Below, one piece after another: positions 28,486-36,396 of a stretch of DNA of 64,000 nt. The notes beneath the pieces are model-generated. The model was given only the letters and a program-made list of their open reading frames with translations, did no database searches and had not been told where the DNA came from. The position numbers were made by a program, and so were the translations under genes. Source of the DNA: Hydrogenovibrio sp. 3SP14C1 (GTDB lineage Bacteria; Pseudomonadota; Gammaproteobacteria; Thiomicrospirales; Thiomicrospiraceae); NCBI RefSeq assembly GCF_029625905.1, contig NZ_JARTLM010000001.1, positions 230,499 to 294,498 on the forward strand, given 5' to 3'. The first letter of the stretch is position 1; each line of letters opens with the position of its first letter.

Positions 28486-29046
28486 ATGACTAAGCTAAAA
28501 ATCAGTTTTATGATGATCATTCTGTCAGCCTTGGCAGCTTGTGGTGGCACAAATACAGTTCAACCTTCTTCAACTGCAAAGTTGCCTATTGATTCAAAAA
28601 TTCAAAACATGTCTATCAGCAAAATAATCAAAGTCAAACAAGGTCCTATGGTCAGTCAATCAGCCCTTGTAGAATGCCAATTGCCTTCCCAGTTTCCACA
28701 ATTACTTAAACAAAAAGCGGCTGATGATAACATCAACGTCACGCTTGTTGATCAACTTAATAAAGATGCAAAAGGCTATCAACTGGCAGCCGAATTTACA
28801 CAAATCATGAGTGCGGGCAATGCCTTTATTGGTCATCGTAAATACTCTCAAATTCATTTAACATTGTATAAAGATGGTAAAAAATTGTCGGAATCAGATT
28901 TAGGCAGATACTCAGGCGGAGGTATGTTTGCCGGATTCAAAGGTTCATGCTCTGTTTTGAGACGAACGGTTGAAGCCAATGCTCAAGATGCTGTGGTTTG
29001 GTTAAATTCTCCAGTTGATGGCGCTAAAATGGGTGACATGAATTAA
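28486..29046 (+). CDS. Lipoprotein of unknown function
   Basis: A 186-aa lipoprotein: the signal sequence ends in LAACGG, with the lipidated Cys near residue 19. The mature part contains QLAAEFTQIMSAGNAFIGHRKYSQIHLTLY and a Gly-rich GRYSGGGMFAGFKGSC. The patterns recall DUF4410-type envelope lipoproteins, but I do not recognise it firmly. AGGA precedes the ATG. It sits between the polyene-forming genes and the glycosyltransferase, so it may belong to the export side of the cluster, or be expressed from the promoter-like element just upstream. Confidence 0.75.
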   Translation: MTKLKISFMMIILSALAACGGTNTVQPSSTAKLPIDSKIQNMSISKIIKVKQGPMVSQSALVECQLPSQFPQLLKQKAADDNINVTLVDQLNKDAKGYQLAAEFTQIMSAGNAFIGHRKYSQIHLTLYKDGKKLSESDLGRYSGGGMFAGFKGSCSVLRRTVEANAQDAVVWLNSPVDGAKMGDMN

Positions 29047-29072
29047 TTATCTACTCTAAGAAAGGAGCAAAA

Positions 29073-29477
29073 ATGTTAACGCTTATCTCTAAAAAGAGCC
29101 TCTTGGCGGCTATTGTCATGTTCAGTATCGTCTTATCTGCATGCGGACGTACAGCACCTGTTAAAGACCTCGAATCTCAACCTGTACCAACGAACATTAC
29201 GTCGGCCGATAAAGTCAAAAAAGCGATTAAACTTGCTGGCGTAAGCTTAGGTTGGATTATCACAGAAAATGGCTCCAATAAATTAAGAGGGGTTTTGAAT
29301 CTTCGTTCGCACCAAGCGGTCATTTCAATTCCTTATTCAACGAAAGAATACAGTTTAATTTATCAATCTAGTGTCAACTTAGACTATGATGCTACTGAAA
29401 AGACCATTCACAACAACTATAACGGCTGGATTCAAAACCTGAACAATAACATCCAAGTCCAATTAAGCGGAATGTAA
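29073..29477 (+). CDS. Small lipoprotein of unknown function
   Basis: A 134-aa lipoprotein with lipobox VLSACGR (Cys near residue 24) after a hydrophobic signal segment. The mature part is short and beta-rich (SLGWIITENGSNKLRGVLNLRSHQAVISIPYSTKEYSLIYQ). A strong AAAGGAG ribosome-binding site precedes the ATG. It follows the other lipoprotein by 26 nt. I do not recognise a family. Envelope location is inferred from the lipobox; function is unknown. Confidence 0.7.
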   Translation: MLTLISKKSLLAAIVMFSIVLSACGRTAPVKDLESQPVPTNITSADKVKKAIKLAGVSLGWIITENGSNKLRGVLNLRSHQAVISIPYSTKEYSLIYQSSVNLDYDATEKTIHNNYNGWIQNLNNNIQVQLSGM

Positions 29478-29486
29478 AGATACAGT

Positions 29487-30173
29487 ATGCGCTTAACTTC
29501 CAGCGCAGCGCAGCAAAAGATCGATAAAGATGGTTTATTAACACTGTCCTTGTCGATCTTTTTTATTGGGATCAGCCTAGGGCTTTCATGGCTTTATGTA
29601 ACAAGGCAGACTTACTTAACGGCTAAAAAAGCCTCGTCAATAAGCGCTTCTAAGAGTCCTCTTATTGTTTTTGGAAAACAATTAACCGAAAACCAAATCG
29701 ACACGGATTACCAGCTCAGGCTAGACCGAACTTTGGTCTTAATCGAACAGGTCCCTACAGATTCAATTATCTTGTTAGGCGGTATTACCCATGACAATCA
29801 AATTTCTGAATCTGAGGCCGGTCAAAGCTATCTTTTACGACAACACCCAGACCTGTCAAACCGGATTATTATAGAAAAGGCATCCCAGAATACGTTAGAA
29901 AATCTTCGACATGCGAAACAATATTTACTCGCTCGACAGCAGACTTTAGATGTCCGATTGGTTTCTAACCGTTATCATCTTCACCGATGCAAACGCATAG
30001 CGACAGAAATGGGGTTTAACACTGAGATCATAGCGGCTGAAACCAACTTCGTTTTCTCTTGGCAGAATGGTTACAAAATCGTTATAGAAGGATTTTTTTA
30101 TCACTGGTATCATACAGGCGCTTTCATCAGCCGCCTTTTTAACAACCAAAGAATGCTTTCAAAGATAAAATAA
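29487..30173 (+). CDS. YdcF/DUF218-family protein
   Basis: A 228-aa protein with one N-terminal membrane helix (about residues 18-40) and a DUF218 domain. Key elements are SPLIVFGKQL, then IILLGGITHDNQISESEAGQSYLL, EKASQNTLENLRHAKQYL and the final VSNRYHLHRCKRIATEMGF. DUF218 proteins (SanA, YdcF, ElyC) act in envelope physiology, including lipid-carrier-linked processes in ElyC, but have no settled reaction. It begins 9 nt after the lipoprotein and ends 4 nt before the glycosyltransferase, so it is in the operon. Confidence 0.82.
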   Translation: MRLTSSAAQQKIDKDGLLTLSLSIFFIGISLGLSWLYVTRQTYLTAKKASSISASKSPLIVFGKQLTENQIDTDYQLRLDRTLVLIEQVPTDSIILLGGITHDNQISESEAGQSYLLRQHPDLSNRIIIEKASQNTLENLRHAKQYLLARQQTLDVRLVSNRYHLHRCKRIATEMGFNTEIIAAETNFVFSWQNGYKIVIEGFFYHWYHTGAFISRLFNNQRMLSKIK

Positions 30174-30177
30174 TTAT

Positions 30178-30933
30178 ATGATGCCCACTCAATTCGCCAT
30201 TCTCATTCCTGCTTATAATGAAGCCACCACCATATCGGGTGTTATTGAAGCATCTTTACAATTTACCCCTCATGTTATTGTGGTCAATGATGCATCACAA
30301 GATGACACCTCCAGCGTTGTTAAGCAGACCCCCGCACTCTTGCTGGAACATTCGGTTAACAAAGGAAAGGCGAGCGCACTATTAACTGGGTTTCAAAAAG
30401 CCATTGAACTTGATGTGGACTATGTCATCACCTTGGACGGGGATGGTCAGCATAACCCAAAAAACATTCCTTTATTGATGAATGCTTTTGACAAGAACCC
30501 TGGTCAGCTCATTATCGCCGCCCGATTAAAAAACCGTGATAATGCGCCGAAAGCAAGACTCTTGGCCAACAAAATTGCAGATTTTTGGGTCGGCTGGGCT
30601 GCATCTTGCCCTATCTCAGACAGTCAATCAGGCTTTCGTCTTTATCCAACCGGCTTATTAAAAAAGCTCAAACCCCACTCAACCAATCCTTCTGGCTTTG
30701 TTTTTGAAAGCGAAGTTTTGATTGATGCAGCTGCAAATGGATATCAATTTATTTTTGTACCGATTGCTTCTTGCTATCCAGACATACGACGCGCCAGTCA
30801 TTTCCGACCTGGGTTCGATATTTCTCAAATCACCATTATGGTTGCTAAAAAACTGCTAAAAAAAGGGTTGAATCTACCAGGCCTAGTGAAATCTCTTATC
30901 CAGAAACCCATTATTTTTAAAGAAGCTAAATGA
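30178..30933 (+). CDS. Family 2 glycosyltransferase (dolichol-phosphate-mannosyltransferase-like)
   Basis: A 251-aa GT-A fold enzyme. The nucleotide-binding start is FAILIPAYNEATTISGVIEA, the DxD region is YVITLDGDGQHNP near residue 85, and DSQSGFRLYP with FESEVLIDAAANGY follow, as in dolichol-phosphate-mannose-synthase-like GT2 enzymes. No membrane helices are seen. In E. coli-type aryl-polyene clusters a glycosyltransferase is fused to an acyltransferase (ApeJ); here the two are separate genes. It may add a sugar to the polyene or its lipid anchor. A near copy of the palindrome (CCAGGCCTAG) lies at 30877-30886. Confidence 0.82.
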   Translation: MMPTQFAILIPAYNEATTISGVIEASLQFTPHVIVVNDASQDDTSSVVKQTPALLLEHSVNKGKASALLTGFQKAIELDVDYVITLDGDGQHNPKNIPLLMNAFDKNPGQLIIAARLKNRDNAPKARLLANKIADFWVGWAASCPISDSQSGFRLYPTGLLKKLKPHSTNPSGFVFESEVLIDAAANGYQFIFVPIASCYPDIRRASHFRPGFDISQITIMVAKKLLKKGLNLPGLVKSLIQKPIIFKEAK

Positions 30934-31004
30934 CATGAAACAAAACTGGCACCCACTAGATTTAATAAACTTATCATTTTCGCTTCATTCAAAAGGAAAA
31001 TTGC

Positions 31005-32222
31005 TTGAAATTTTGTGATGTCTTTATCATTGGTGGCGGGCCGGCCGGTTCTATTGCTGCTGCAAAGCTCGTTCAATCGGGCCTTACGGTAAAGCTGGTA
31101 GAGCGCCAAGTTTTTCCTCGTTTCGTTATAGGTGAATCTTTACTGCCCCGTTGCAATCAGTTATTGGCCGAAGCCAATTTACTCGATGCAATACAACAAG
31201 CCAATTTTCAGGTCAAAGGCGGGGTCGCGTTTGAGACCAAACAGAATTTTGAAATTTTTCATTTTGAAAATAACCTAGGAGAGCCTTTCAACAGTTCTTT
31301 CCAGGTCAAAAGGGAAACTTTTGATCATGAATTATTGAAAGAAGCCGAACGTATGGGGACGGATGTTGAATTTGAATCCGAAGTCATTGCTTATGATGCT
31401 GAAAAGAATATCGTCACTGTTAAGACAAAAACAGGGGATATCAAAACCTATCAAGCCAAAAAAGTCATCGATGCGTCCGGCTACGGGCGCGTTTTACCCC
31501 GACTGCTTAACCTTGAAGCCAAACCAAAGCTGGCGCTAAGACGAGCCACCTTTTGCCGTGTCAAACACGATATCCGCCCTACCGATGGCACAGAAGGTTA
31601 TATTTACGTCGATATTCATGGTAACAATGATGCCTGGATCTGGAACATTCCTTTTAACGATGGCATCACCTCGGTCGGCATTGTCTGTACCGAGGAATAT
31701 TTTCAATCGTTCAACATGACGGATACTGAATTCTGGGATTATATTATTGCAACCAATTCCTCTGCCCAAAAACGGTATGTGAACGCTACGAAAGTCAACG
31801 AGGTCGGTTCACTCAGTGGATATTCTGCAGCCGTTAAAAAACTGTCTGGTAATCACTTCGTTTTGGTTGGTAACGCCTCTGAATTTCTTGATCCTGTGTT
31901 TAGCTCTGGTGTCACTTTGGCGCTTGAATCCGGTGCCTTAGCGGCGGACTTAACGTTAAAAGAGCTACAAGGTAACAAGGTGGACTGGCAAACAGAGTAT
32001 GAAGATTACATGATGCGCGGCATTAATGTATTCCGAGAGTTTGTAGAGTCTTGGTATGATGGGCGTTTACAAACCATTTTCTTTACCGAAGAAAAAGACG
32101 AAAAAATTAAGCAAGCCATCACATCGGTACTCAGCGGTTATGTTTGGAATGAAAAGAACTTTTTTGTTAAAAACCCTGCTCAAGCGGTCAGTACATTGGT
32201 TGCAATGATAGAAGCGCGTTAA
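31005..32222 (+). CDS. FAD-dependent oxidoreductase / flavin halogenase-like
   Basis: A 405-aa flavoprotein. FAD-binding GGGPAGS is at residues 9-15. VFPRFVIGESLLPRC near residue 36 is the segment common to CmlS/PltA-like halogenases. DAWIWNIPF near residue 207 fits the WxWxIP halogenase motif. SGVTLALESGALAAD closes the FAD fold. The same motifs occur in flavoproteins without halogenase activity, so the reaction is uncertain. Brominated xanthomonadins come from clusters with a related enzyme, so halogenation of the aryl ring is the leading idea. The start is TTG at 31005 behind AAAAGGA. It is the last gene of the plus arm and ends 21 nt from the convergent MMPL gene. Confidence 0.75.
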   Translation: MKFCDVFIIGGGPAGSIAAAKLVQSGLTVKLVERQVFPRFVIGESLLPRCNQLLAEANLLDAIQQANFQVKGGVAFETKQNFEIFHFENNLGEPFNSSFQVKRETFDHELLKEAERMGTDVEFESEVIAYDAEKNIVTVKTKTGDIKTYQAKKVIDASGYGRVLPRLLNLEAKPKLALRRATFCRVKHDIRPTDGTEGYIYVDIHGNNDAWIWNIPFNDGITSVGIVCTEEYFQSFNMTDTEFWDYIIATNSSAQKRYVNATKVNEVGSLSGYSAAVKKLSGNHFVLVGNASEFLDPVFSSGVTLALESGALAADLTLKELQGNKVDWQTEYEDYMMRGINVFREFVESWYDGRLQTIFFTEEKDEKIKQAITSVLSGYVWNEKNFFVKNPAQAVSTLVAMIEAR

Positions 32223-32243
32223 CGGGTATTACAACGAATTCGT

Positions 32244-34550
32244 TCATACACGATTTTGCAACCGCGTTAAACCATAGATCCACAAGACGCCAATGACTAA
32301 CGTTTGCCCAATCGCTATGAGAATAGGGATTTCGGTGAGCAATAAAAACCCAAATGATAAAACTGTCGTCAATAACGCAATATTAACTGAATGCAAACTG
32401 TTATTGAGATCACGAGCGCGATGGCCAAACAGGCTATAATCGAGGCCAATGGCGATGACTAACAGGCTCGCCAGTAAATGAAAAATCGTCACTTGTTGAC
32501 CCAGCACGATCAGCGTGACCAGCGTCAAAGAAACCCCCGTGACAACCGGCATTAAAATCTGCCAGGCCTGGCTAATATTGCGCCTTTGAACACTTAAAAA
32601 CACCCAAAAGACCAATAATAAAACTGCAATCACCCACAACAATTGGTGCCTAAGTTCACTGACCAAGTCCGCCACTAAGTGGCGTTGGTTGAAATACAAT
32701 AATGAATGGGGTTGAGCCCACTGCGCTATCGCAGCGGTATCCGTTACACCTTGTAATAGAATTTTACCCGTCACTCCTTTTTCACTTTCTGAAACCAGTA
32801 ATGGCAATAAAGCTTGTTGCCAATCCAAAGCTAAAGGCTTGAAGGTATCTAACGTCAACGGCTCTAAGGATTGACTACGGCTAATTTCTTCTAAGAATCC
32901 ACCAAAATACTTCAACTTCAATGGAGTATCAGTTTGTTGCAACACATTGATGACTGCCTGTTTCTCCGGTAGCGCTTGTTGGCGCTTTTTTTGCAAAGCT
33001 TGGCTCGGTAACCAGTTTGCTAATGTCAAAGTTCCCGAGACCATTCCCTGTTTTCGTAATTCAGCCAAAGATAGCTGCAAGGCCTCTTGTTGCTGTAATA
33101 AAGCTTCTATCGAGCCAGCCTGTATCACTAAAAATTGTGACGCTTCCGTTTGCTGAAACTGTTGTCTCAAGGCACCATCTTGCTGTAATAACTTAGGAGG
33201 AACGGGGCTTAGATTGGCAAGATCATCCTGCCAAGCAATTGGTTTCATCCATAACACCCAGCCGATTAAAAACATCAAAGGCAACCAAAGCTTCCATTCA
33301 AACTTCGCTGTAGATTCGATTGCTTTTGTTGAATTCGGTGTAATATCGACCAAAGCCACGCTCGGTTCTCTCTGGTGTAATTGCCATAAAATCAACCGGG
33401 TCATTAACAACGCAATCAAAATCCCCATACTGGCAAACACGCCCATCTGTTGAATCCCTTTTATGTCCAAAAACAATAAACATAAAAAACCAACCAGACT
33501 GGTGATGCCTCCCAAACGGATAATAGGCCAGGCATCCATCCCGAATAAACGATTTTTACGGTAAGCCGCAAAAGCATGAATCGGATAATCCACTGTAACA
33601 CCGATTAACACGACACCCAATGCGAGCGTTAACGCCTCGACCGAACCAAAAATAACATTGACAGTTACGGTTGAAATCAAGGTTGCTGCCACTAACGGTA
33701 TAAAACTTAATAACACCCAATAAACGTTACGAAATGCCCAGAGCAAGAAGCCCAATATAAACAATGTAGCCAATACCGACAGCCATTTTATCTCCTGCTG
33801 TATCTCTTTTTTGGCCTGCTGTCCAATCCAGGCGGCATTAGACAGTTTTAGCACCACCTGCTGAGCTTGGTCATTCCCTAGCAAGTCGCTGATCTTTTCA
33901 GACAGAACTGTTTTTATCGTTTCCAGTCCTTGCATTTGATGCCCAGGTTTAAACGTCATCAGCATTAAAAGGCTGTGCGTTTTATCTGAAGAGTTTGTAG
34001 ACACCCAAATACCATTATGAGAAGAAGGTGATCCTTGAATGTGTGATTGACCGAGATAACCTCCCCATTGTTGAGAAGGGTCAGATAAGGCAGCAGATTT
34101 ATCCAGCACCACACCTAATTGCCAAGCCTGCCATAACGTTTCAATGTTTTCCGGCAAGGCTTCAAGCTCAAAGTCCGACAATAAATAACGATACCCTCTT
34201 AGCGGAGCTTTGTTCCATTTAGCCAAAGAAGGAGACTGATTTTGGACAGATTCAATGGCTGTTTCTGTGAGTAAGGATGCGCGTAAATCTTCACTAAAAC
34301 GCGTCATCTTAGAAATTTCCATTTGTTTTGGTAACCGAATGGAAACCATTAAGGGCGAGGTGCGCGCTTGATCCGATAATGAGTTTTTGAGTGTCTGCAA
34401 TAACACAGCTTGGTCTGAAGTAGTTGCAGAAGGAAAGAAAGCCGTTAGTTGGTTTTGTATTGTCAGCTTGGGCAGTCCAAACAGCGCAACCCCTGCCAAA
34501 ATTAAAAGCATCCAAACGGATCGCCATGCTAAAAATCGTTTAATCATCAT
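32244..34550 (-). CDS. MMPL/RND-superfamily exporter (ApeM-like)
   Basis: A 768-aa inner-membrane exporter with two MMPL repeats, each with a periplasmic loop. TM1 starts at residue 11; a five-helix block is near residues 240-390 (LALGVVLIGVTVDYPIHAFAAYRKNR carries the acidic relay motif) and another at 610-760 (VIAIGLDYSLFGHRARDL). The size is smaller than classical RND pumps and fits the single-gene MMPL exporters of aryl-polyene clusters. It would move the finished lipid-polyene out of the inner membrane. It overlaps the LolA-like gene by 11 nt. A CCAGGCCTGG copy lies inside at 32562. Confidence 0.85.
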   Translation of the reverse strand: MMIKRFLAWRSVWMLLILAGVALFGLPKLTIQNQLTAFFPSATTSDQAVLLQTLKNSLSDQARTSPLMVSIRLPKQMEISKMTRFSEDLRASLLTETAIESVQNQSPSLAKWNKAPLRGYRYLLSDFELEALPENIETLWQAWQLGVVLDKSAALSDPSQQWGGYLGQSHIQGSPSSHNGIWVSTNSSDKTHSLLMLMTFKPGHQMQGLETIKTVLSEKISDLLGNDQAQQVVLKLSNAAWIGQQAKKEIQQEIKWLSVLATLFILGFLLWAFRNVYWVLLSFIPLVAATLISTVTVNVIFGSVEALTLALGVVLIGVTVDYPIHAFAAYRKNRLFGMDAWPIIRLGGITSLVGFLCLLFLDIKGIQQMGVFASMGILIALLMTRLILWQLHQREPSVALVDITPNSTKAIESTAKFEWKLWLPLMFLIGWVLWMKPIAWQDDLANLSPVPPKLLQQDGALRQQFQQTEASQFLVIQAGSIEALLQQQEALQLSLAELRKQGMVSGTLTLANWLPSQALQKKRQQALPEKQAVINVLQQTDTPLKLKYFGGFLEEISRSQSLEPLTLDTFKPLALDWQQALLPLLVSESEKGVTGKILLQGVTDTAAIAQWAQPHSLLYFNQRHLVADLVSELRHQLLWVIAVLLLVFWVFLSVQRRNISQAWQILMPVVTGVSLTLVTLIVLGQQVTIFHLLASLLVIAIGLDYSLFGHRARDLNNSLHSVNIALLTTVLSFGFLLLTEIPILIAIGQTLVIGVLWIYGLTRLQNRV
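32562..32571. repeat. CCAGGCCTGG palindrome, copy 6 (inside the MMPL gene)
   Basis: Perfect copy inside coding sequence; on the coding strand it reads CAG-GCC-TGG, Gln-Ala-Trp. Confidence 0.9.
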
Positions 34551-35139
34551 ATATCAATTCAAATTCGCGCCAATCACCACTCGCAAATTCCAGTCGAATA
34601 GTGTCCACTTGATTTCGTTGTGCAGCCCAACGACCTGTAACCACTAAATGATTTGCCACCCATGGCATGGCTTTTTTAGGCAAATAACTTAGCTGCCAAG
34701 CATGCTCAGATAAAGCGCTAAAAGAAACATTATACTGAGACTCAACAGTTTTAGGGTCACCATAAAGTAATGCCTTTATCGGTCGTAAAAACTGGGACAA
34801 CTCTGGCAGTTGGTTCAACGAAATTTGCATATTTCGGCTTGGAAAATTGATGGTTACTATCTGGTTATTTAACGACAAGCTTCCTTGAATCGGTCGCAGG
34901 TATTGAAGGGTAAACCCTTGAGATTGAGCAGCTTTAAACTCGCCTTCATAATGAGATTTGATCTCAAGCAACGCATCATAACGAACTTCTTTAAAAGCTT
35001 GATGTGGCAAAGGTTTTGGCCAGGCCTGGTAGATTTTTTCTTTTGACATGCCCAGTTGGGCATTGGCTGTCGTTTGCCAAATGACCCAACTGAATATCAC
35101 AAAAGAGATAAACCATTTACCGTTGATAAACCGTTTCAT
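34540..35139 (-). CDS. LolA-like outer-membrane lipoprotein carrier (ApeL-like)
   Basis: A periplasmic protein of about 199 aa from ATG 35139 (MKRFINGKWFISFVIFSWVIW...), a good signal peptide ending TTANAQ. The body is beta-rich with GSLSLNNQIVTINFPSRNMQISLNQLPE and ends DTIRLEFASGDWREFELIY, like the LolA-related proteins in aryl-polyene clusters. An in-frame ATG at 35178 lies inside the acyltransferase gene and gives no signal peptide at its start. It probably carries the lipid-linked product across the periplasm to the outer membrane, working with the MMPL exporter whose gene it overlaps. It contains a CCAGGCCTGG copy. Confidence 0.75.
   Translation of the reverse strand: MKRFINGKWFISFVIFSWVIWQTTANAQLGMSKEKIYQAWPKPLPHQAFKEVRYDALLEIKSHYEGEFKAAQSQGFTLQYLRPIQGSLSLNNQIVTINFPSRNMQISLNQLPELSQFLRPIKALLYGDPKTVESQYNVSFSALSEHAWQLSYLPKKAMPWVANHLVVTGRWAAQRNQVDTIRLEFASGDWREFELIYDD
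35020..35029. repeat. CCAGGCCTGG palindrome, copy 7 (inside the LolA-like gene)
   Basis: Perfect copy inside coding sequence; on the coding strand it reads CAG-GCC-TGG, Gln-Ala-Trp. Confidence 0.9.
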
Positions 35140-35146
35140 TTTGAGA

Positions 35147-36052
35147 TCACTTGTGTTCATCGGAATCGGGTTTATCAACCCAGTAATGATAAAAATTAAA
35201 CCAATTGTAAGGCGATAAACGACACTGTTCCGCTACTTTATCCATATAGCACTGGGCCATTTCTTGCAAAGAGGCTGTTTCATCAAATTGAAGCTGTTCG
35301 CCAACAACATAATAATGGTTTCCCCCTTCAAACCGACTGAAAAAAACCATCACTGGAATTTTAAACCGCTTAGCGAGCTTAAACCCGGAAATAGGAATTC
35401 TCATTTCATCATCAAAAAATCGAACCGATACGGTTGCTTCTTGCCCAACAGGGCGATCTTTTAAGATCGCAACCGATTGACCAGATTCAATCGTCTCATG
35501 AATATCAAAAATAGTTTGCATGCCATTATAAGGAATGACGGCTGTTTTAAAGTTCGGGTTGAGCTCATTCAAAAGCTTAACTAATGCTTCATTCTGATCC
35601 ACCTTTAAAACGACCTTGATTTGAATATTATGCACGTCGGAAGACAAGGCGCGAATGGCATCCAAACTCCCAAAATGCGCACCAAAGTATAATTGGGCAG
35701 GATTTTCCCGCATTGAAGCATACCACTCTTCCAGGTTGTTATAACGCACCTTAAAAGCGCTTGTTCTTCCGGTCAGAAAATACACCCGATCCAAAATCGT
35801 GATCGCGAACCATAAAAAATGGCGGTAGACATCAACAAACCTCGCAGGACGTCCAAGCGCCTGATTCAAGTAATGACGGGACGCCATTTTTTGTTGGCGT
35901 GAAATCAATAAATAAAACAATACAATCGGATGCAACAAAGGCTTAATTAACCAGCGTGGGAACATTAAAGCCAGCCCACGCATCAGTTTTAACCAAAAAC
36001 TTGAGGTGCGCTCTTTTTGAGCCGTCCATTCCAATTGGGGATTGGAAGACAT
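35147..36052 (-). CDS. LpxL/HtrB-like lysophospholipid acyltransferase
   Basis: A 301-aa acyltransferase of the LpxL_LpxM family. One N-terminal membrane segment (PRWLIKPLLHPIVLFYLLIS) anchors it. The catalytic H-x4-D motif is in YFGAHFGSLDAIRAL near residue 120. GQSVAILKDRPVG and MRIPISGFKLAKRFKIPVMVFFSRFEGGNHYYV follow the family pattern. In aryl-polyene clusters this enzyme is thought to join the polyene to a lipid. It starts at the base where the dehydratase gene stops (36052), in tight translational coupling. Confidence 0.82.
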   Translation of the reverse strand: MSSNPQLEWTAQKERTSSFWLKLMRGLALMFPRWLIKPLLHPIVLFYLLISRQQKMASRHYLNQALGRPARFVDVYRHFLWFAITILDRVYFLTGRTSAFKVRYNNLEEWYASMRENPAQLYFGAHFGSLDAIRALSSDVHNIQIKVVLKVDQNEALVKLLNELNPNFKTAVIPYNGMQTIFDIHETIESGQSVAILKDRPVGQEATVSVRFFDDEMRIPISGFKLAKRFKIPVMVFFSRFEGGNHYYVVGEQLQFDETASLQEMAQCYMDKVAEQCRLSPYNWFNFYHYWVDKPDSDEHK

Positions 36053-36396
36053 TACAGGCTACCTTCTTCATTTTTTCTTGCCAGCACAAACTGACCCGTT
36101 GCACACACAATATCCTGCTCCAAAGTTACTCTCCATTTTGCTTTTATCGTTATATTATCCGCTCCAGGAAGAATCTCTATCACCAAAGCAATACGTTGCT
36201 CTGGTAACACCAAGTGAGTGAATTTTGCTTGAGTAAGTTTAATGATTTCATAAGCCTGGAAAGCTTCTTGTAGCTGTTGCTCAACCTGTTCTAATAAAAC
36301 AACGCCAGGCACCACTGGATGCCCAGGAAAGTGCCCCGGTAATGCGGGATGCTCCTTTGAGATCATAAACGTGCTGGATAATACGCTCTTTTCCAC
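36052..36396 (-). CDS. 3-hydroxyacyl-ACP dehydratase, hotdog fold (ApeI-like)
   Basis: A 114-aa single hotdog domain. SKEHPALPGHFPGHPVVPGVVLLEQVEQQL is the FabZ/ApeI-type signature with the catalytic His in GHFPGHPVVPG. It would pair with the ApeP-like protein from the plus arm to form the working dehydratase, as described for the E. coli system. It starts at the base after the AMP-ligase stop and ends on the start of the acyltransferase gene, so it is in the operon. Confidence 0.85.
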   Translation of the reverse strand: MEKSVLSSTFMISKEHPALPGHFPGHPVVPGVVLLEQVEQQLQEAFQAYEIIKLTQAKFTHLVLPEQRIALVIEILPGADNITIKAKWRVTLEQDIVCATGQFVLARKNEEGSL

